Source: CAVXXB01 sp963765585
GTDB lineage: Bacteria; Calditrichota; Calditrichia; JAJRVZ01
NCBI GenBank assembly: GCA_963765585.1
Contig: CAVXXB010000010.1
Location: 214,734 to 278,733, forward strand
Direction of reading: 5' to 3'
DNA: 64,000 nucleotides
Made by a program: the position numbers and the translations under genes. Shown here piece by piece: positions 9,736-18,422 of the stretch (position 1 is the stretch's first letter; each line of letters opens with the position of its first letter). The notes beneath the pieces were generated by a model that saw only the letters and a list, made by a program, of their open reading frames with translations, ran no database searches and had not been told where the DNA came from.

Positions 9736-10039
9736 TTTACTTTTTATATTTTAACTTGATGTTTACCTGTTTTTTACCGCTAAGGGCGCAAAGGAAAAGT
9801 TGAGAACGCAAAGTAAATAATTTTAAATATTAATTGATTCCAGTTTTTCCTGTGATCCTGTCTATAGATAAAATTATATGATCCTAACTTTTATTCTTTG
9901 TCTATTTTGTTTAATTCTCAGTAATCAGTGCGGTTGCAACAATATTTGTGAAATTTATCTTGACCTTTATTTGCAGGAATCTTAAAATCACTTCATAATT
10001 ATCGGGATCATTGTATAATTCCCAGATAAAGGCGTACGA
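9736..10039. other. gap before the oad operon
   Basis: It contains a period-9-type repeat (9771-9815, GCGCAAAGG/ACGCAAAG) and then AT-rich DNA with the promoter at 9960-9988. No gene is seen. Confidence 0.5.
9960..9988 (+). promoter_or_regulatory. sigma70-type promoter for oadGAB
   Basis: TTGACC (9960-9965), a 17-base spacer, then TAAAAT (9983-9988). It lies 51 bases before the oadG start and is the best promoter match in the gap. Confidence 0.5.
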
Positions 10040-10252
10040 ATGGGATCTATGGATCTTCTGCTGGTTTGTGGCCTCTCTTTTATTTCCGTTTTTGCAGTAT
10101 TGTCTGTACTTGCCCTGGTAATGCACCTGATTACCTATCTTCTCCCCCAAAAAGATCAAAAAAATGATACAACTGTATATGCAGCCATAGCAGCGAGTGC
10201 AGCACAGGTATATCCCAAGCGCAAAATTACAAAAATTGAGGAGTTAAAATGA
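10040..10252 (+). CDS. oadG: oxaloacetate decarboxylase gamma subunit
   Basis: A 70-residue protein with one N-terminal transmembrane helix (about 5-30) and a short basic, Ala/Pro-containing tail, the standard build of OadG. In the known complex OadG anchors OadA to the membrane subunit OadB and binds zinc. The ATG at 10040 has AAAGG about 8 bases upstream. Its stop overlaps the start of oadA by 4 bases, showing translational coupling. Identification rests mainly on position and topology, since OadG sequences vary. Confidence 0.8.
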   Translation: MGSMDLLLVCGLSFISVFAVLSVLALVMHLITYLLPQKDQKNDTTVYAAIAASAAQVYPKRKITKIEELK

Positions 10253-12075
10253 TTTTCACAGAGACAAAAAAGAAAATCAGGGTAATGTTCACACCATTTC
10301 GTGACGGTTTACAAAGTGCATTTGGCGGGAAGGTGCGTCTGGCAGATTTTTTACCTGCGATGCAAGCAGCCGCAGCGGCTGAAATAAATCATATGGAATT
10401 TGGCGGTGGGGCAAGATATCAGGCACCTTATTTTTATCTGGGCGAAGATCCGTTTGAAACCATGAAAAAGATACGTGATGCCGTCGGACCGGATGTAGAT
10501 CTTCAGATCTTAACCCGGTCTGTTTCCGGGGTAACACTGACAACTCAGTCTATCGAAGGACTCACATTACAGGCGCAATTAATGAAGGCCTATGGCACTA
10601 CCTGGGATCGAAATTTCGATTATATGAATGATGTGCAAAATCTCATTAAAACCGGAAAGCCGATTGTAGATGCCGGTTTGCATCATCAGGCCAGCATTGC
10701 CATTATGGGGCTGCCATTTGCATCTGACAAAGTTCATACAGCCGAATTTTATATTAACATTGGCAAGAAAATATTAGCCGGAGATATCCAGGTTGACAGC
10801 ATTTGTTTAAAAGATGCCAGTGGAACTACCGATCCAAAAACTATTTACGATACGGTCGTCGGCTTAAAGAAAATTATGCCTCCGGAAATGCCACTCTGGC
10901 AGCATACCCATGACACTGCGAGCATGGCGGTGGCCTGTTATATGGCAGGAATAGCCGGAGGTGTGGACGGTGTGGATCTATCCATACGTCCACTGGCCAG
11001 TGGTACGGTACAGCCGGATGTCCGCTCTCTGAATCATGCCCTCAAAGGTACCGGTTATTTTCTCGATTTAAATGTGGAAAAATTACCTGAGGTAGAAAAT
11101 CTGCTTACAGAGGGTCTTAAAGAGTATGATTTTAATCCAACTACTACCACGGCAGATGCCAGAGTGTTAGGATTTCCTATGCCGGGTGGTGCGATCGGGC
11201 CAAATGTTCATATGATGGTCAAGGCGGGGATTCTTGAAAAGTACAGTGACGTACTTTCTGAGTTTCCTGTTGTTGTTGAAGCAGGTGGTGCATGGACCAG
11301 TGTGACACCGGGCAGCCAGCAGTACTGGTTGCAGGCATTTAATAATGTGATGTATGGCCGTTGGGAAAAGATTGAGTCCGGATATGGAAGGGCAGTATTA
11401 GGATATTTTGGAAAAACCCCATTATCTCCCGATCCCGAGGTTGTAAAAAAGGCATCGGAGCAATTGGATCTGCCGGTTTTTGAAGGCGATCCACTGGAAG
11501 CGGCAGCAAAAAATGTCGCCCCGGCAAAAAAAGCTCTGGAGGATCTTGGCATTGAAGCAACCGATAAAAATATTTTTCTGGTTCTGGCAGCCATGGTACC
11601 CGGCAAAAAAATTGAACTGAATGAAGGGATCAGATTGCTGACCGGCAAAGCCAAAATTGACATTCCGCTCAAAAAGAAAGAAGAGCCAGTGGTTGTCCCG
11701 GTAAAGACGGCGCCGGAATCAATGCCCACGGGGCCGATCCAATCCCGTTGCATTGTGGAAGAAAACGGAACCAGCCGCACTTTTATGATCACACTGGAGC
11801 CGGCAAATGGTATTGAGAATCTTACCGGGCAGAAAATATCAAAACCGGCCAATGGCGGTCAACCGGTTTATTCTACATTTGCGGGCACTGTTGATATTGT
11901 TGATATCCTTGTTAAAGTAGGTGACAGTGTCAACAAAGGACAGGTTATTGCTCATGTGGAAGCCATGAAGGCACAGCATGATATAAAGGCGCCAAGGGAT
12001 GGCGAAGTAACCGCAATTTCAGCAAAGGTGGGGGATGAAATAGATTCAACCCGACCAATACTCACATTGGCATGA
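10249..12075 (+). CDS. oadA: oxaloacetate decarboxylase alpha subunit, biotin-carrying
   Basis: Carboxyltransferase that moves CO2 from oxaloacetate to biotin. The N-terminal TIM barrel has TPFRDGLQS, the metal and lysine region CLKDASGT, and HTHDTASM. A conserved PYC/OadA linker domain follows to about 460, then a Pro/Lys-rich hinge (480-500). The biotinyl domain ends the protein, with EAMK and biotinyl Lys574, 34 residues from the C-terminus as usual. Length (608) is typical. It sits between oadG and oadB in one operon, and the upstream biotin ligase should modify it. Confidence 0.95.
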   Translation: MIFTETKKKIRVMFTPFRDGLQSAFGGKVRLADFLPAMQAAAAAEINHMEFGGGARYQAPYFYLGEDPFETMKKIRDAVGPDVDLQILTRSVSGVTLTTQSIEGLTLQAQLMKAYGTTWDRNFDYMNDVQNLIKTGKPIVDAGLHHQASIAIMGLPFASDKVHTAEFYINIGKKILAGDIQVDSICLKDASGTTDPKTIYDTVVGLKKIMPPEMPLWQHTHDTASMAVACYMAGIAGGVDGVDLSIRPLASGTVQPDVRSLNHALKGTGYFLDLNVEKLPEVENLLTEGLKEYDFNPTTTTADARVLGFPMPGGAIGPNVHMMVKAGILEKYSDVLSEFPVVVEAGGAWTSVTPGSQQYWLQAFNNVMYGRWEKIESGYGRAVLGYFGKTPLSPDPEVVKKASEQLDLPVFEGDPLEAAAKNVAPAKKALEDLGIEATDKNIFLVLAAMVPGKKIELNEGIRLLTGKAKIDIPLKKKEEPVVVPVKTAPESMPTGPIQSRCIVEENGTSRTFMITLEPANGIENLTGQKISKPANGGQPVYSTFAGTVDIVDILVKVGDSVNKGQVIAHVEAMKAQHDIKAPRDGEVTAISAKVGDEIDSTRPILTLA

Positions 12076-12085
12076 AAGATAGTTA

Positions 12086-13213
12086 ATGGATATTTTACAG
12101 GAATTAATAAATCAATCCGGATTTGCCAATCTGACAATTGGATACTGGCTCATGTTCATTATTGCCGGGATTCTTATTTACCTGGCAATTTCTAAGGAAT
12201 ATGAACCCCTGCTTTTAATCCCCATTGGCTTTGGGATTATTCTCGCCAATTTGCCATTGGCGGATATGGGTTCACATGGTGAGGGTATTCTTGGTCTGAT
12301 TTATGATGCAGGTATAAAAACGGAACTTCTGCCACCCATTATATTTCTCGGCGTGGGTGTGCTGACGGATTTCAGACCGCTTCTGAGCCGGCCGCTTACG
12401 TTTCTCCTTGGGGCGTCTGCACAACTGGGTATTTTTATCGCAGCTCTGAGTGCGGCGTATTTATTTGGTTTTACGCCTCAGGAAGCGGCTGCAATAGGCA
12501 TAATTGGTGGTGCGGATGGACCAACTTCAATTTTCTTATCCAGCCAATTGGCACCGCATCTGCTGGGCCCGATTGCCCTGGCGGCATACAGTTATATGTC
12601 CCTGGTGCCAATTATTCAGCCGCCAATAATGCGTATGTTAACCAGCAAAAAAGAGCGTCAGATCGATATGCCGCAGGCAAAACCGGTATCGCAAACCGCG
12701 GTGATATTATTTCCTGTGATTACCGGAATTATCACATCCCTGGCCATTCCTTCCAGCGCCCCATTGATTGGTATGCTGATGTTTGGTAATCTGATTCGTG
12801 AGAGCGGGGTAACCGAAAGGTTGCGAAAAACGGCCGGTGGGGCATTAATTGATATCGTCACCATCTTTCTCGGTCTGGCGGTCGGCGCTACTATGGATAG
12901 TGGCCGGTTTTTGCAGTTACAGACTATTCAAATCCTGTTACTTGGTGCCGTTGCCTTTGCCTTTAGTACGGCCGGAGGCATTTTATTTGCCAAATTTATT
13001 AATTTGTTCTTACCCGCTGCAAAAAAGATCAATCCCTGCATCGGGGCAGCCGGTGTCTCGGCCGTACCAATGGCCGCGCGGGTGGTACAAAAATTTGTGT
13101 CTGATGAAACAGATGGACAGGTAAATCCGCTTATGCCGGCCATGGGACCAAATGTGGCCGGTGTGATTGGCTCCGCTGTGGCCGCAGGTATATTTCTCAT
13201 GCTGCTTAAGTAA
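12086..13213 (+). CDS. oadB: oxaloacetate decarboxylase beta subunit, Na+ pump
   Basis: Integral membrane protein, 375 residues, about nine hydrophobic segments. It decarboxylates carboxybiotin and exports Na+. Family hallmarks are visible: GVGVLTDFRPLL, the ion-site block GIIGGADGPTSIFLSSQLAP, AAYSYMSLVP and a C-terminal GPNVAGVIGSAVAAG. It starts 10 bases after oadA. With Mdh it turns malate into pyruvate while charging a sodium gradient, which the Na+/alanine symporter at 43.9 kb could use. Confidence 0.95.
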   Translation: MDILQELINQSGFANLTIGYWLMFIIAGILIYLAISKEYEPLLLIPIGFGIILANLPLADMGSHGEGILGLIYDAGIKTELLPPIIFLGVGVLTDFRPLLSRPLTFLLGASAQLGIFIAALSAAYLFGFTPQEAAAIGIIGGADGPTSIFLSSQLAPHLLGPIALAAYSYMSLVPIIQPPIMRMLTSKKERQIDMPQAKPVSQTAVILFPVITGIITSLAIPSSAPLIGMLMFGNLIRESGVTERLRKTAGGALIDIVTIFLGLAVGATMDSGRFLQLQTIQILLLGAVAFAFSTAGGILFAKFINLFLPAAKKINPCIGAAGVSAVPMAARVVQKFVSDETDGQVNPLMPAMGPNVAGVIGSAVAAGIFLMLLK

Positions 13214-13569
13214 GTATCCCCGATAATCGAAATTTTTATTAGACAGGATAACATGATTATCTGTTATTTAATAATCTTCTAATATATGTAATTAGGGATG
13301 AAACCACAGAGAGCACAGAGAAATGAATGGAGATATCTTGAAAATTAAATTTTGAAAATAATTATAAAAAGAATATAATATAATTGTAAGTAGTTAATAA
13401 GAGAGTAAATCAGTCAAAAATATATTAATCTTCGTGCTCTTCGTGATCTTCGTGGTGAAAATTAATTTATGATCAAAGCCGACGACTAAAGATAGTTGAT
13501 GCCCAAAGCGAACAATAGGTTCTCAGTGGTTAACTTTTAGTGCTACCTATATATGGTAAGGGAAGTAAG
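13214..13569. repeat. 356-bp gap with period-9 repeats
   Basis: CCACAGAGAGCACAGAG (about 13303) and TTCGTGCTCTTCGTGATCTT (about 13432) are members of the period-9 intergenic repeat class. The rest is AT-rich. No terminator with a T-run is seen after oadB. Confidence 0.5.
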
Positions 13570-14463
13570 ATGAAAAAATTAGTTTTGATCGTTCTGATTA
13601 TAGTGAATTTAACACAACTGACATGTGCCGGGGATAAAATATCTGAGCGATTTGTCAATATGTCCAATATGCAGATCGATTCGCTATTAACTGTGGTCAG
13701 TGCAAAAAATATGACCATTACCGAACGCATGCATTATTTTTCCGATTATTTTCTTGAAATGCCCTATAATCTGATCTGTGCCGGTGATGGTGAATATGCC
13801 ATGTATGAAAACTGGCCACTGGTAAATTTTGATGAGACCAATTGTATGGTATTTTGTGAACATGTACTGGCACTCTCCATATCCGATAGCTGGGATAATT
13901 TTTTTAATAATCTGCAACAGATCCGCTATAAAGATGGCATGATCGGCATGCGCACGCGAAATCATTACACCATCGGTGACTGGCTGCCCCAGAATAGTTG
14001 GTTATTGGAAGATGTTTCCAAAAAAGTAGGCGGTGATCTGACAAAAAAACTAACCAGGACGATTTCCCATGAACAATTTTTTAAGGGGAAGGGTATCACA
14101 GATTTGAGATATGTAATACCAGATCGCAATATTACAATAGACTATATACCAAAGGAATCCATCAAAGAAATAAAAAAGAATCTGAAAACCGGAGATATCG
14201 GGTGTCTGCTTTTTGCCAAACTGGATAATATATTTTCTGCGCACATGTGGATGGTGATCGAAAAAAATGGAAACCTGGTTATCCGGGAATCATCCAACAG
14301 TAAAATGAGCACATTTGATACGCCCTACAGTCAATGGGCCAATAAAATCGCCGGATCAAAAAGATATATCGGTATTGCCCTGATGCGCGTCCGGGATGAT
14401 CTGAATACGCCTGGGAAAATAATACTGCCGTGGGAAATTGGTAGGATGAAAACCGGGCAGTAG
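13570..14463 (+). CDS. exported DUF1460-family protein (NlpC/P60-like amidase fold)
   Basis: About 297 residues from the ATG at 13570 (an in-frame ATG at 13540 is less likely). Signal peptide MKKLVLIVLIIVNLTQLTCAG. The DUF1460 pattern is seen: FDETNCMVFCEHVLAL, with a likely nucleophile Cys, and AHMWMV, with a candidate catalytic His about 120 residues later. Structures of the family resemble permuted NlpC/P60 cysteine amidases acting on peptidoglycan peptides. It is flanked by repeats and appears to be a single-gene unit. Confidence 0.75.
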   Translation: MKKLVLIVLIIVNLTQLTCAGDKISERFVNMSNMQIDSLLTVVSAKNMTITERMHYFSDYFLEMPYNLICAGDGEYAMYENWPLVNFDETNCMVFCEHVLALSISDSWDNFFNNLQQIRYKDGMIGMRTRNHYTIGDWLPQNSWLLEDVSKKVGGDLTKKLTRTISHEQFFKGKGITDLRYVIPDRNITIDYIPKESIKEIKKNLKTGDIGCLLFAKLDNIFSAHMWMVIEKNGNLVIRESSNSKMSTFDTPYSQWANKIAGSKRYIGIALMRVRDDLNTPGKIILPWEIGRMKTGQ

Positions 14464-14879
14464 GCGAGGCAGTTGGCAGTGCGCAATAGGCGATAGGCGA
14501 TTGGCAATTGACTGCTTTATCGAAATTTCCTACATATTTAAAAATTGTGTCGACCGACCATAGCTGACTCAGACGGGTTATCACAATAGGTAACAACAAA
14601 AGGAGGGGTGGAATAGAGATTTGTTGTTGGTGATGAATTTTCAAGTAACTACACGTAATCCAACTATATAGGTGCTTGATAGTGGTTGCCTTTGCTTACT
14701 TCTTCATAGATTTTCCGAATGAATTCCTTGTTCTTTTTTCTGGTTATAGTTAACTACTTTATCCTTTTAGATGGATTTTTATTGCAATTATTTAAAAAAG
14801 AGATGTTTAGTCTTTGAAAACATCCAAACCATCATGTGTTATATAATTTTTATCTATGATATTATTAATTCAAATTTTC
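14464..14879. other. 416-bp gap, possible remnant of a SnoaL-like gene
   Basis: The first part is degenerate heptamers (GCGATAG/GGCAATT-like). On the minus strand around 14752-14676 a short frame reads RKKNKEFIRKIYEEVSKGN, which looks like the first helix of SnoaL/NTF2-like proteins. It has no start codon and ends in a stop within 30 residues. I treat it as a weak remnant. Confidence 0.25.
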
Positions 14880-15980
14880 CTAATTTAGAATTGCTTTCCA
14901 CCATCTTTCTGTAGTCAATTTTTCATCAATGGTTATTGTTTCTCCAACAATGGGCGTGGAAAGTTTTATACCAAGACTATCAGCAGCTTTAGCAACTCTT
15001 ACCATAGGATCATACCAGGCGTGGAGTGCCAAATCAAAAGTTCCCCAATGCATTGGCTGTAGAATTTTTCCTTTCAAATCCAAATGGGCTTGTGCAGTCT
15101 CTTCCGGCATCATATGCATAGAATGCCATCGTTCATCATATGCCCCACATTCCATAAAGGTATAATCAAACGGGCCGTATTTATCGCCGATATCTTTAAA
15201 TCCATCAAAATAACCAGAATCTCCGCTAAAATAGATTTTGTGATAAGGTCCCTGAATAACATAGGATCCCCATAGCGTTTTCCTTTGATCAAATAATCCC
15301 CTGTTAGAAAAATGTTGTGCCGGCGTAAGGGCAATTAATAATTCATCAAATAGAATTATTTCATCCCACCAATCAAGTTCTGTTATTTTTTCTCGTGGAA
15401 CGCCCATATCTTCCAACTCTAATCCAACCATAAGTGGTGCGATAAAATGTTTTACCTTGTGATGAATGGTTTCTATGGTGGTTGCGTTAAGGTGATCATA
15501 ATGATTATGGGAGATAAGGACTACATCAATTTCCGGTAGCTCTTCCATGTTTAATGGAACGTCTCCGTTATATCTTGATGGCCCCATAAATGCTGTTTTA
15601 TTCACATATATAGGGTCCGTAAGAATTATTTTACCATCAATATTTATTATCTGAGAAGAGTGGCCAACCCAGGTTACTTTCAACTCATTTGATTTCGCAT
15701 TTAAAATCTGTCTAAAATCAACTTTTTGCGCAGGCAATTCTACATCTGGTTTTCTATCATTATCTGTAAAAAGCACATCCCATAGTATTGGAAGGGTCTT
15801 AAAATAATTTATTTCATAATTATCTTTATAATTCCAAAAAACACCGTCTTTATATTGATCTGAATTTTCTATCTTTGCCATTTGAATTTCGCCTGATTTA
15901 TACTTTGCTGATGAGCAGGATTGATTTAATAACATCCCTGCAATAATTAATGCGGGGATATATTTTGAACAAATTTTCAT
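14880..15980 (-). CDS. exported metallo-beta-lactamase-fold hydrolase, NAPE-PLD-like
   Basis: 366 residues. The N-terminus has a signal sequence with a Cys at about 22 (LLNQSCSSAK), possibly a lipoprotein though the lipobox is imperfect. The MBL core shows WVGHSSQIINIDG, the zinc motif HNHYDH, FSGDSGYFDGF, and MHMMPEE followed by PMHWGTF. This order is typical of NAPE-PLD/RomA-like lipases or phosphodiesterases. It lies 55 bases downstream of an ArsR regulator on the same strand, and an exact copy of a 12-bp candidate operator sits 29-40 bases before its start. Confidence 0.78.
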   Translation of the reverse strand: MKICSKYIPALIIAGMLLNQSCSSAKYKSGEIQMAKIENSDQYKDGVFWNYKDNYEINYFKTLPILWDVLFTDNDRKPDVELPAQKVDFRQILNAKSNELKVTWVGHSSQIINIDGKIILTDPIYVNKTAFMGPSRYNGDVPLNMEELPEIDVVLISHNHYDHLNATTIETIHHKVKHFIAPLMVGLELEDMGVPREKITELDWWDEIILFDELLIALTPAQHFSNRGLFDQRKTLWGSYVIQGPYHKIYFSGDSGYFDGFKDIGDKYGPFDYTFMECGAYDERWHSMHMMPEETAQAHLDLKGKILQPMHWGTFDLALHAWYDPMVRVAKAADSLGIKLSTPIVGETITIDEKLTTERWWKAILN

Positions 15981-16008
15981 AATTCTTTCTATCGTTATAT
16001 AATTTTAA

Positions 16009-16020
16009 AACTATCGAATT
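16009..16020. promoter_or_regulatory. candidate ArsR operator, copy 1
   Basis: AACTATCGAATT, in the gap between arsR and the MBL gene. An exact reverse-complement copy occurs upstream of arsR at 16337-16348. Confidence 0.4.
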
Positions 16021-16035
16021 GTCAATTAAATTTTT

Positions 16036-16323
16036 TTATTTCAGATTTATAACATCACTAAATTCTTTTAAAGTTTCTTTATTGATCCGGGCAATTAAAT
16101 ATTTTCCTTTGCGTTCTGTACTTATTAAATCGGCATTTGATAATTCCTTTAAATGATGCGATATAGTCGGTGCGCCGATATTAAATTTTTCCATTATATC
16201 ATATACAAAGCAGTCTTCTTCTTCATAACTGCTTTGATTACTTTTTGATATCTCCATAAAAATTTCAAAGCGATTCGGATTAGATAATGCCTTCATTATT
16301 TTTGTAATCTTTTTTATATCCAT
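16036..16323 (-). CDS. ArsR-family winged-helix repressor
   Basis: 95 residues. MKALSNPNRFEIFMEIS starts the fold, and the recognition helix is in GAPTISHHLKELSNADLI. The wing is RKGKYLIARI. Usual metal cysteines (ELCVCDL) are not present: the corresponding segment reads EEEDCFVYDIMEKF with a single Cys, so the signal may not be a thiol-bound metal. It precedes the exported MBL hydrolase in the same operon and probably represses both through the paired 12-bp sites. Confidence 0.88.
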   Translation of the reverse strand: MDIKKITKIMKALSNPNRFEIFMEISKSNQSSYEEEDCFVYDIMEKFNIGAPTISHHLKELSNADLISTERKGKYLIARINKETLKEFSDVINLK

Positions 16324-16336
16324 ATATAACTCATAT

Positions 16337-16348
16337 AATTCGATAGTT
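16337..16348. promoter_or_regulatory. candidate ArsR operator, copy 2
   Basis: AATTCGATAGTT, the exact reverse complement of the site at 16009-16020, 14 bases upstream of the arsR start. Confidence 0.4.
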
Positions 16349-16507
16349 ATAAAACTGTTAAATCCAAATATAATATATATTTTTCGCTGTTGTCAAGTTA
16401 TTTCATTTTATTGTAGTTTAAGCAGTTTCTTTTCAGTAAAAACAATAATAATTGATTGTGAGATCCTATATCAACACAATAAATATTCTTTCTGACAAAT
16501 AACTTAT

Positions 16508-16516
16508 GTAACCTTT
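16508..16516 (+). promoter_or_regulatory. possible ECF -35 element
   Basis: GTAACCTTT, 39 bases before the sigma gene at 16555. It contains the AAC core common to ECF -35 boxes and matches GTAAACCTTT before the second ECF gene at 17804. Autoregulation is inference. Confidence 0.3.
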
Positions 16517-16554
16517 CTTCTTTTAATGGATACTATTATAAAGAGCGAAAAACT

Positions 16555-17031
16555 ATGACATTTCAAAAACTTTACATGAACTATGCAAAACACGTATACC
16601 GATTTGCGTACTGGCTAACAGGAGATGATGCTGAGGCAAAAGATATTACTTCGGAGACCTTTGTACGCGTTTGGACGGCAGAGACTAATCCGCGTACAGA
16701 ATCTGTAAAAGCGTATCTTTTTACTATTGCCCGGAATCTTTACCTGCATGACCGCCGAAAAAAAGATCGTTTATCTGCTATTAATGATGAGATGATTGAC
16801 GGTACGATTTTACCGGATAAAAAGGCAGAAATAAACTCCGATCTTAAACAAGTAGAGAAAGCGCTCCAACAACTCCCTGAAATGGATAGAATAGTTTTAA
16901 TCATGCGGGCGGAAGACGAAATGTCCTATCGGGATATCGCTCAAATCACTGGCCTTTCGATCTCTGCGATCAAAGTTAAAGTATTTCGGGCCAGGGCAAA
17001 AATCGATAAAATATTAAACGATGGAGAATAA
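16555..17031 (+). CDS. ECF RNA polymerase sigma factor
   Basis: 158 residues with region 2 (RFAYWLTGDDAEAKDITSE, then VRVW) and region 4 (LPEMDRIVLIMRAEDEMSYR, then a HTH with GLSISAIKVKVFRARAKI). Regions 1 and 3 are absent, as in all ECF factors. The gene for a membrane anti-sigma-like protein starts 3 bases after the stop, so the pair is co-transcribed. A possible self-recognised promoter lies at 16508. Confidence 0.9.
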   Translation: MTFQKLYMNYAKHVYRFAYWLTGDDAEAKDITSETFVRVWTAETNPRTESVKAYLFTIARNLYLHDRRKKDRLSAINDEMIDGTILPDKKAEINSDLKQVEKALQQLPEMDRIVLIMRAEDEMSYRDIAQITGLSISAIKVKVFRARAKIDKILNDGE

Positions 17032-17034
17032 ATC

Positions 17035-17445
17035 ATGAATATAAACAAAGACGTCATAACCGACCTGCTACCACTTTATTTTTCAGAGGAATGTAGTGCC
17101 GCTACAAAGCAGCTGGTTGAAGAATATTTTGAAACTAACCCGGACTTCGAGAAGTGGGCAAAAAGGTTAAATAATAATCCCATACCAAAAGAGATACCAC
17201 AAAGTTTGGAAATAGCCGATGAAATGAAATCACTACTTAAGACGCGGAGTTTACTTAAAGCACGAGGGATTTTTATGGGATTTGCCATCTTCTTTTCTCT
17301 GGTTCCATTTTCTTTTGTTGTCAGCGATGAGTATTCATTCTTCATGCTTCTCGATGCACCGCTAAGTGCGCTATTTTTTGCTATATGCAGTATTCCTTTA
17401 TGGATAGGTTATTTTATAGTTAAAAGAAAAAGTAGCGACCTGTAA
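17035..17445 (+). CDS. membrane anti-sigma factor-like protein
   Basis: 136 residues. The N-terminus NKDVITDLLPLYFSEECSAATKQ (written here as two blocks, NKDVITDLLPLYF and SEECSAATKQ) resembles zinc-finger anti-sigma domains. It lacks the HXXXCXXC cluster and has a single Cys. Two transmembrane helices follow (about 80-100 and 107-127) and a short basic end. By position it should hold the preceding ECF sigma factor at the inner membrane. Sensor-domain content is minimal. Confidence 0.7.
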   Translation: MNINKDVITDLLPLYFSEECSAATKQLVEEYFETNPDFEKWAKRLNNNPIPKEIPQSLEIADEMKSLLKTRSLLKARGIFMGFAIFFSLVPFSFVVSDEYSFFMLLDAPLSALFFAICSIPLWIGYFIVKRKSSDL

Positions 17446-17858
17446 CCCTATTTTCAGCACAGAGTTATACGTGTAGAACAACCGGAAAGCCAACGCACTG
17501 TTGAATTAATACAAAAATACTTTCAATTCTTCAACACTGCAAATAATCCTGTTTATCCTGTTATCCTGTCAAAAAAATAACTCTCAGAGATACTGTTATG
17601 AATATGTTATTCCCAAATACAAAATTAAAAAGCGCGGAACGGTCTCAGACCGTTCCCTACATTTGATTTGAGAGAGTTAATGGGGAGATTTACGGCAATT
17701 ACCAATAACTAATTACCAAATAATAATTCCCAGTTCCAAATTCCAAATTACTAATTCCATCTTTCACTTCTAATTCCTAATTTCCTACTTCTAATCCTTT
17801 TTTGTAAACCTTTTTGATACTTATTTTGTCTAAGTATAATAGAAAAACAGGATAGTGG
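17446..17858. repeat. 413-bp gap with palindrome and heptamers
   Basis: A 21-bp palindrome lies at 17636-17656 (10-base arms GGAACGGTCT around one C). Degenerate heptamers of the TTCCAAA/TTCCTAA type fill about 17700-17795. A possible ECF promoter is at 17804-17833. Confidence 0.55.
17804..17833 (+). promoter_or_regulatory. possible ECF-type promoter
   Basis: GTAAACCTTT (17804-17813) contains AAACCT, followed 16 bases later by GTCTAA (17828-17833). This spacing and pattern match the general ECF layout (GAACTT-N16-TCTGA). It ends 25 bases before the sigma gene it would drive. A sigma70 reading (TTGATA/TATAAT) has a poor 15-base spacer. Confidence 0.35.
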
Positions 17859-18422
17859 ATGTCCACAGAAGCGCTGAATATTAAAAATGTTAAAAATGGT
17901 GATCACAATGCCTTCCGGCAATTGATGGATACACACGCCCGGCGCATATATGCCCTGGCACTTGATCTGGCAAATGATTTACAGGATGCGGAAGATTTAA
18001 CCCAGGAAGTATTTATAAAAATGTACAACAATATTGATCAATTCCGCGGAGATGCATCACTCTATTCATGGCTACATCGTATCACTGTGAATACCTGGAT
18101 TAATATGAAGAAATCCAAAATTTATAGAAAGAGGACAATGGAACAGAGTCTTTATGAAGAAAAATATTATCACGAAAATGACGAGAGTCTTGTCACTAAT
18201 CCGGAAGAACTGTCGGATCTGCAAAAACATATTAAAAACAGTATGAATACCTTGTCAAAAAAGGAGAGACTGGTATTTGTGCTCAGACACTATCATGACC
18301 AATCACTAAAAGAAATCGCGGAGACGACCAAGCTCTCAACCGGAACAATAAAAAGCCTGTTGTTCCGTGCAGTTAAAAAATTGAGGAAAAATATGGCGTA
18401 TTATCAACATGAGGTTGCGTGA
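17859..18422 (+). CDS. ECF RNA polymerase sigma factor (RpoE-like)
   Basis: 187 residues. Region 2: ALDLANDLQDAEDLTQEVFI and DASLYSWLHRITVNTW. Region 4: TLSKKERLVFVLRHYHDQ and a helix-turn-helix TTKLSTGTIKSLLFRAVKKL. A clear RpoE/SigW-type factor. Its TGA overlaps the ATG of the anti-sigma gene (TGATG), indicating coupled translation. It heads a four-gene operon with two HEAT-repeat proteins. Confidence 0.93.
   Translation: MSTEALNIKNVKNGDHNAFRQLMDTHARRIYALALDLANDLQDAEDLTQEVFIKMYNNIDQFRGDASLYSWLHRITVNTWINMKKSKIYRKRTMEQSLYEEKYYHENDESLVTNPEELSDLQKHIKNSMNTLSKKERLVFVLRHYHDQSLKEIAETTKLSTGTIKSLLFRAVKKLRKNMAYYQHEVA

Noticed and set aside
11208..11852. 214-residue minus-strand ORF over oadA
   Set aside because: Low-complexity Ser/Phe-rich shadow of a well-conserved gene.
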